DNA of 23,979 nucleotides. Origin: Sphacelaria rigidula (Eukaryota > Phaeophyceae > Sphacelariales). The translations under genes were made by a program, and so were the position numbers. The notes under the pieces were generated by a model. The model worked only from the letters and a program-made list of their open reading frames with translations, searched no databases and was not told where the DNA came from. Numbering within the stretch: the first letter of the stretch is position 1; the number at the start of each line of letters is the position of its first letter. This document shows positions 19,479-23,979 of the stretch, one piece after another. The DNA lies in NCBI GenBank assembly GCA_964200075.2, contig CAXNAA020000233.1, positions 1-23,979 of the forward strand. Reading direction: 5' to 3'.

Positions 19479-22400
19479 CTAGATGAACAAGAGGAGAAAC
19501 CTGACCAGCTACTCTTTGTTTCGCGGGTGTTCTTCAAGCCCTCGTCGTGGCTCTGAGGAGTTCCAGGAGCACGTGTGCGAGTCGAAGTGATCGCGGACCG
19601 GTTGATAACCGGGTCGGGTCGTGAGTGATGATCCGACAGTGGTTCCACCGCGTTTATTTCGGTGACGGGGAACGACAAAAAAATCACATCGGAATAAAAA
19701 AGACGGAGCACACGATGATCAGGCGGAGAGGGAAGGGAGAGAGGGGGAAAATATCAGCTGCAATAAAATCCGAGGCGATGCGTGCCGTACGAGGCCAATC
19801 GAGCGGAGTGTTTTGACACAAAAGAGGTCAGTTTTAATGCGCTGCGAAACCGCGCCAGAGCGGTTGGTGCTATTAATCGGGATTTTTTTTCAACATATTC
19901 TCGTGCGAGTGAGGACCCACGTCCTGTCGAGACAGCTGCGCGCGAGCGGGGTGTGTGTAGAGACGTACAACCCTCATCCTGTAATTCGGGTCCACCCGCA
20001 ATTCCAAGTACCCGAAGAATAAAAGTCCGGGCAAAAACTGGGGAGATAATTGCGACATGGTCAGGTGCGAAATTGATTTCTCCTTACTGAACAGTGAGCA
20101 ATATATACTCTAGACCGAATGAGCTCAAGCTGAAGGCTGTTCTTTCCTGTTGCAAAACAACAAAGCGAAGTAACCGCCCACTTGTTATTTCGAGTTTTTT
20201 CCAGCTGAGCGCCTGAAGTGTAAAGCGCAGTGTGACCCATTACCATACCATGGCACGCACTGGAGTATGGGAAATGCGCTGGGAGAATCGCACACGTTGA
20301 AGTCTCGACACACACAACAGTATAGCAGGAACTGCAACATCTCGGGAACATCTGCTGAAAATGCTGTCGTTTCACGTCTGAAATCCTCAAGTGTCCAACA
20401 CGACGCGAAATCGCGATTGACTGGAAAAAATCTCGGCTTGAATAGCACAAACCCTTACAAAAATAACACGACGTCTTGATCGTGGACCATGTTTTGAAAT
20501 AGTCAGCTCGCAACTCAACATCAAGTCGCTACTCGAACTTGGACACACATCACCTCTTCACGGTGTCATGAGTTCCTCAGTCCCTTCACTTCTCGAGGCC
20601 CAACGCCGGCATTCTCAAAGCTACTCATGACGGTACATCCGCGGCGCTTTACAGCGCCACCGGTCTCGATGAAATCGATTTTTCAAACATTCCAAGATGG
20701 AAGTGTTTGTTGCTTTCGCCATCTCCCGTGACGCTCAAATGCCGCGCGATTCTCGTATCAGTTAGTACAGACAATCGCGGGTGGCATTGCAATGGCCGAC
20801 AGCTCCTTTGCTAAATCGAGAAGCCTTGAGCACCACATGGGTTGTAGGGGTGCCCATGGTACCTCACATTCAAAGTAGGGCAGTTGGTAATTTTTTCGTG
20901 ATTGGCGATTTTCTTTGGTTCTTTCGATTGCCACTGCTCATTACATTGTGGATCTACAGATACTAGTATCCACTCAACATTCCAAGAAAATAATCATCTG
21001 TTTTTGATATCAAGTGGCTTGCAAGCTGACCGGTCATCGAGGGTCTTGGCATTTTCAGCCCCAGATTTTGACTCTTCGGTATTTTCGGTCGACCAAGCCT
21101 GTACCGCCCGTATTTGTAAAGGTATAAAAAGGCTTGCTCTTCTACATTCTACGCACTCATTGCACCAGAGTCCAAAAACTGTGTTTCACGGTCGAGAACA
21201 ACCTCCTGGTGAACGTAGTATTTGCTCGTATCGCCCGATAGCACCAACACTAACTTAGGCACGGTGTGTTGAGGATGATCTGTTTGTTCCACAAAAATCT
21301 ACCGACGCTAGCACTCTGAAGTTCGATCAAGGAGTAGTACCCGAGAAGAAAAAAAAAATCAAGCTGCTCTGAATTAGAGGTACTAGAGCGGTCTGCTTCA
21401 TGGTGGCACCCGCACGACTGCTACATCTGGGTCCTGAGGTGACACGGCCACTAGGTGTGGACACAGCTCAAGTCGAAACGCCTCGGCTTATTCCCCCACC
21501 CCCCCTTTTCCCCAGCGTGGTCCGGCGAGAACCCGGCGTGCTCCGCCCCGACCTTGTAGGGGCGGACCCCCGATGGGGTTGGCGTCGGTTAGCGATGACA
21601 CTAAAATCACGCCACGCACTATGGAAGCTAGGCAACAAGGTTCCCGTTTTAATTTGCTCGCTTGCGTTTCACGTGTAGAAGATTGACTTGTAGCCGAGAA
21701 AAAAAACGAACCTACAATGAAACAAAAAACAACCAAGTACTGCCCAAGATCCTTCATGACCAGTGCTGCTCCTTCCTAATACAACGGAGGCGATATTCTT
21801 GGAGAACAGGCCCGACATAGCACATCTGGGGGCTCATGACGCTGAAACTTCACGTATGTGTGGGTACGTGTTTGCGCAGCAGTTTCGGCGACCCAAGGCA
21901 TTCTGTACGTTACGTAGCTTTCAAGGATGATCAAGCACGATGCTGCAGTAATTCCGCAAACTGAAACACCTTCCAATGACAAATTTAGGGGGAAAAGATG
22001 CAAAACCTGCGCGCAGCAAGGGGTAGATCTGGCCAGCCTTGTTTACGTCGACCCCCTGTCGGTCGAGGCTAGCACCAACACAGGAAATATACATCAGTAA
22101 GGCTCTTTATATTGGGCATATGCCCTAGGGTTTCATACGCCGTGTCGAGCCACACGCGGCCGCAGAGCGTAGTCAAAGAAAAGAGTGTCTTCTGCCAACG
22201 ACGACTGCGGACCTGTTCGGGTAAGCAGGAAAAGTCGTCTCCCTCATTGTGCCAGACTTAGCGTGACGGTCGCCACGACGGTCTGATAATGACAGAGGTG
22301 GTAACTGTAGTTTTCTTCCATCAGAATCAACCGGATCTTCTTACGGCGCATGCTCTAACGTGAAGATATCGATTTTTTCAACAGGTCCGTGATTGCCCTT

Positions 22401-23803
22401 TTGTGGAGTTTTCACCCGTCCCAAACTAGGACAACGTAACTTGCAATTTGATATTTTTTCACGTATCCATCACGGGTGTTCTAGCCCTGCCCAGTTGTGG
22501 TTCGAACCGTACAGCCAGTACTACACTACTTGTTGCATTACCGCAACGAAACATGGCGTCAACTTCATCGAGTATTACCGTGGCGGCGTACAAATCGTGC
22601 AATATACGCTTGCCCCCTCCGCAGTGATTCGCACCCTTTCTCATCCGGCTGTCAATTGCGACGACGCAATTGTGTAGCGCCGGGTATCCGGTACTGATGC
22701 CGACACCTCTTTTTTCCAAGGACGTCTGGCTCTCTGGGCTTGGCATATTTCAGGCCATGGAGCATGACTGTCTCTATTTGACGCCGCGGATGAAGCATGA
22801 TCACTGCAAAATGCCCTCATAGCTATAAAAAAGAACTATGTTCACGTGTGTAGCCCTTGTCTATCACATGCTTTGTTAAAAACAAAACCCCGCTGATGGA
22901 AGAAACAAGACCATGATGACCCTGAGGATGTTGTTCGTGCTAGTGGTCTTCCACTGAGAGTAGCTCACGCTGCTGCAGCTGGCCACCCTCACAGCTGAAG
23001 AGAGCACTTGACACGGGTACATTGGAAAATGATCATGACACGTGGCGTGATACTTCAAGTCGGCAAAAGCTAACCCTTGTCGGCCGCAGAACGCAATGGG
23101 CAAATCCGACAGTCGGGCTGGTTGACTGAGAATGGTACTAGTGCAGGGCTGGACGGCCTCTCGTGCGCCGTCTGGGTGCTTCAAAGATTTGTTTCGAAAA
23201 ATAGTTTAGATGAGAGGAGTGCGAGTGACCCGATAAGGCCGAGAGGGCGGGTTGGATGTTTCATAGGCCGTGCTTGCCAACGACTCAGGATCAACCTGCC
23301 GCTTTTGGAAGCCGGGGTTCGTGGGAAGCCGAACTCACCAGTACGGTTTCTTTCATGGTGACATGCGTGTTGACGTGTGTTCGTCCTCGGTCTTATTGTG
23401 AGCATGAGGAGAAAAAATGCTCCGAGCCTTCGGCTCACGATCCGAGTACCACCCAAGAACAACATCGCAGGCGACTCCTGCAGCTGGAGTACAACTACTA
23501 GGGTCATGTATTTTGTCCCAGGTTGCATGCCACACGTTCGCAGCGGATTGCCAAGTTGTACTCGTCTTCGGGTGTACTGTTCACCTGTCAGCGCCAAACA
23601 TATTCGAAGACCCGAAGCAGAATCTCTCAAATAGATGTGCATTGTTTTGCGCAAACAACCTCTCGCCGGTCATCGTGGAGGGGAGGGGGGGGGGGTGTAT
23701 CGCACCGACTATTGATGAAAAAACTATTAGCCAACAAGTTTTGATAAAACTGGATGATTCTCTTGGGGTGTATCTTAGCAACGTAGTTTTCGATCGAAAA
23801 AAT
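19479..23803. other. Right-hand region, unresolved gene and repeats
   Basis: The 5' exons of the gene ending at 19252 should lie here on the minus strand, but none was identified with confidence. Only family C copy 2 and a two-strand open block at 22.07-22.26 kb stand out. Ten Gs lie near 23685-23695. The remainder shows nothing I can name. Confidence 0.3.
21480..21690 (-). repeat. GC-rich repeat family C, copy 2
   Basis: Read on the minus strand it shares GGGAACCTTGTTGCCTAGCT, AACCGACGCCAACCCCATCG and GGAGCACGCCGGGTTCTCGC with 7340-7552. It ends GCTGGGGAAAAGGGGGGGGT, again a G-rich end. It lies in the right-hand gene-poor region. Confidence 0.8.
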
Positions 23804-23919
23804 GCGGTGGTGAAAAAGAATTCTGATCTGATAGGTCGTGATTTTAACCATCTTCAAGGTAGAAAATGACGATGATTGAAATCACGACTTATCAGATCGG
23901 GATTTTTGTTCTCCACCGC
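23804..23919. repeat. Long imperfect hairpin next to SINE copy 4
   Basis: Two arms of about 49 bp (23804-23852 and 23871-23919) are inverted copies, matching at about 41 positions, around an 18-bp loop. The shared core includes GATCTGATA and GTCGTGATTT. The right arm ends at the first bases of the SINE head. It resembles a small foldback element or a stem-loop remnant. No transposase is nearby. Confidence 0.75.
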
Positions 23920-23979
23920 CCCGGTGGCTCAGTTGGTAACCTCGAAACCTTCTGACGGTTGGGTCGTGGGTTCGAATCT
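23916..23979 (+). mobile_element. tRNA-derived SINE, copy 4, head only (cut by window end)
   Basis: The sequence CCGCCCCGGTGGCTCAGTTG starts the element. A perfect A box is at 23925-23936 (TGGCTCAGTTGG) and the B box is at 23969-23979 (GGTTCGAATCT). The 32-nt spacing between the boxes is tRNA-like. Of the four copies this head is the least damaged. The body lies beyond the window. The only other reading is a tRNA gene, but the shared sequence with the other copies makes a SINE far more likely. Confidence 0.85.

Noticed and set aside
23339-23410. First coding exon MKETVL before a GTGAGT donor on the minus strand
   Set aside because: The donor is strong, but six codons and a plausible start context are too little, and no phase link to 19385 could be shown.
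23925-23979. Functional tRNA gene at the right end
   Set aside because: The A and B boxes are good, but the same head recurs in three other copies with a shared non-tRNA body, so it is a SINE head.
1-23979. CRISPR array, operon or prokaryotic defence system
   Set aside because: There are no regularly spaced direct repeats and no clustered bacterial-type genes. Introns and SINEs show that this is eukaryotic nuclear DNA.

Overview
The window is eukaryotic nuclear DNA, intron-rich and full of repeats. The evidence is a conserved protein kinase gene cut into short exons by GT-AG introns of about 0.2 to 3.6 kb, several dispersed repeat families (one clearly a tRNA-derived SINE), nested inverted-repeat elements and long homopolymer tracts. 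There are no operons or bacterial-type gene packing. The kinase reads most like the casein kinase 1 proteins of plants and stramenopiles ([25 protein letters not shown] around the ATP lobe). With the long introns this would fit an alga such as a brown alga or relative, but that assignment is an inference.

The central gene is on the minus strand and runs from about 17.4 kb down to at least 5.1 kb. I rebuilt nine exons whose splice phases all fit. Together they encode 397 residues: a complete CK1 catalytic domain (about residues 1-296, with K38, D128 and D149 in the expected places) and a Gly/Arg/Pro/Ala-rich tail. The last two exons (5654-5733 and 5075-5137) are predicted only from strong splice sites, matching phase and composition. 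The stop codon and 3' end were not found. A strong acceptor just before the ATG suggests a 5'-UTR intron.

Right of the kinase gene, also on the minus strand, 19252-19385 looks like the last coding exon of a second, unidentified gene. A second in-phase acceptor at 19478 would give a different, shorter C-terminus. The rest of that gene was not resolved, and 19.5-24 kb holds no recognisable protein.

The left 5 kb and the introns are mostly repeats. These are: three near-complete SINE copies (3470-3976, 8083-8430, 14191-14550) and one cut by the window end (23916-23979); a 175-bp MITE-like element nested in the first SINE; a second dispersed family (four copies) with a possible tRNA-like head; a GC-rich family ending in G tracts; two loci crowded with ACGT motifs; a short repeat around TGATGCCGATTC; and a long hairpin directly next to the last SINE. 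I found no rRNA, intact tRNA, CRISPR array, or reverse transcriptase or transposase gene. No new multi-gene system is evident. The novel material is in the repeats and in the unusual kinase tail.
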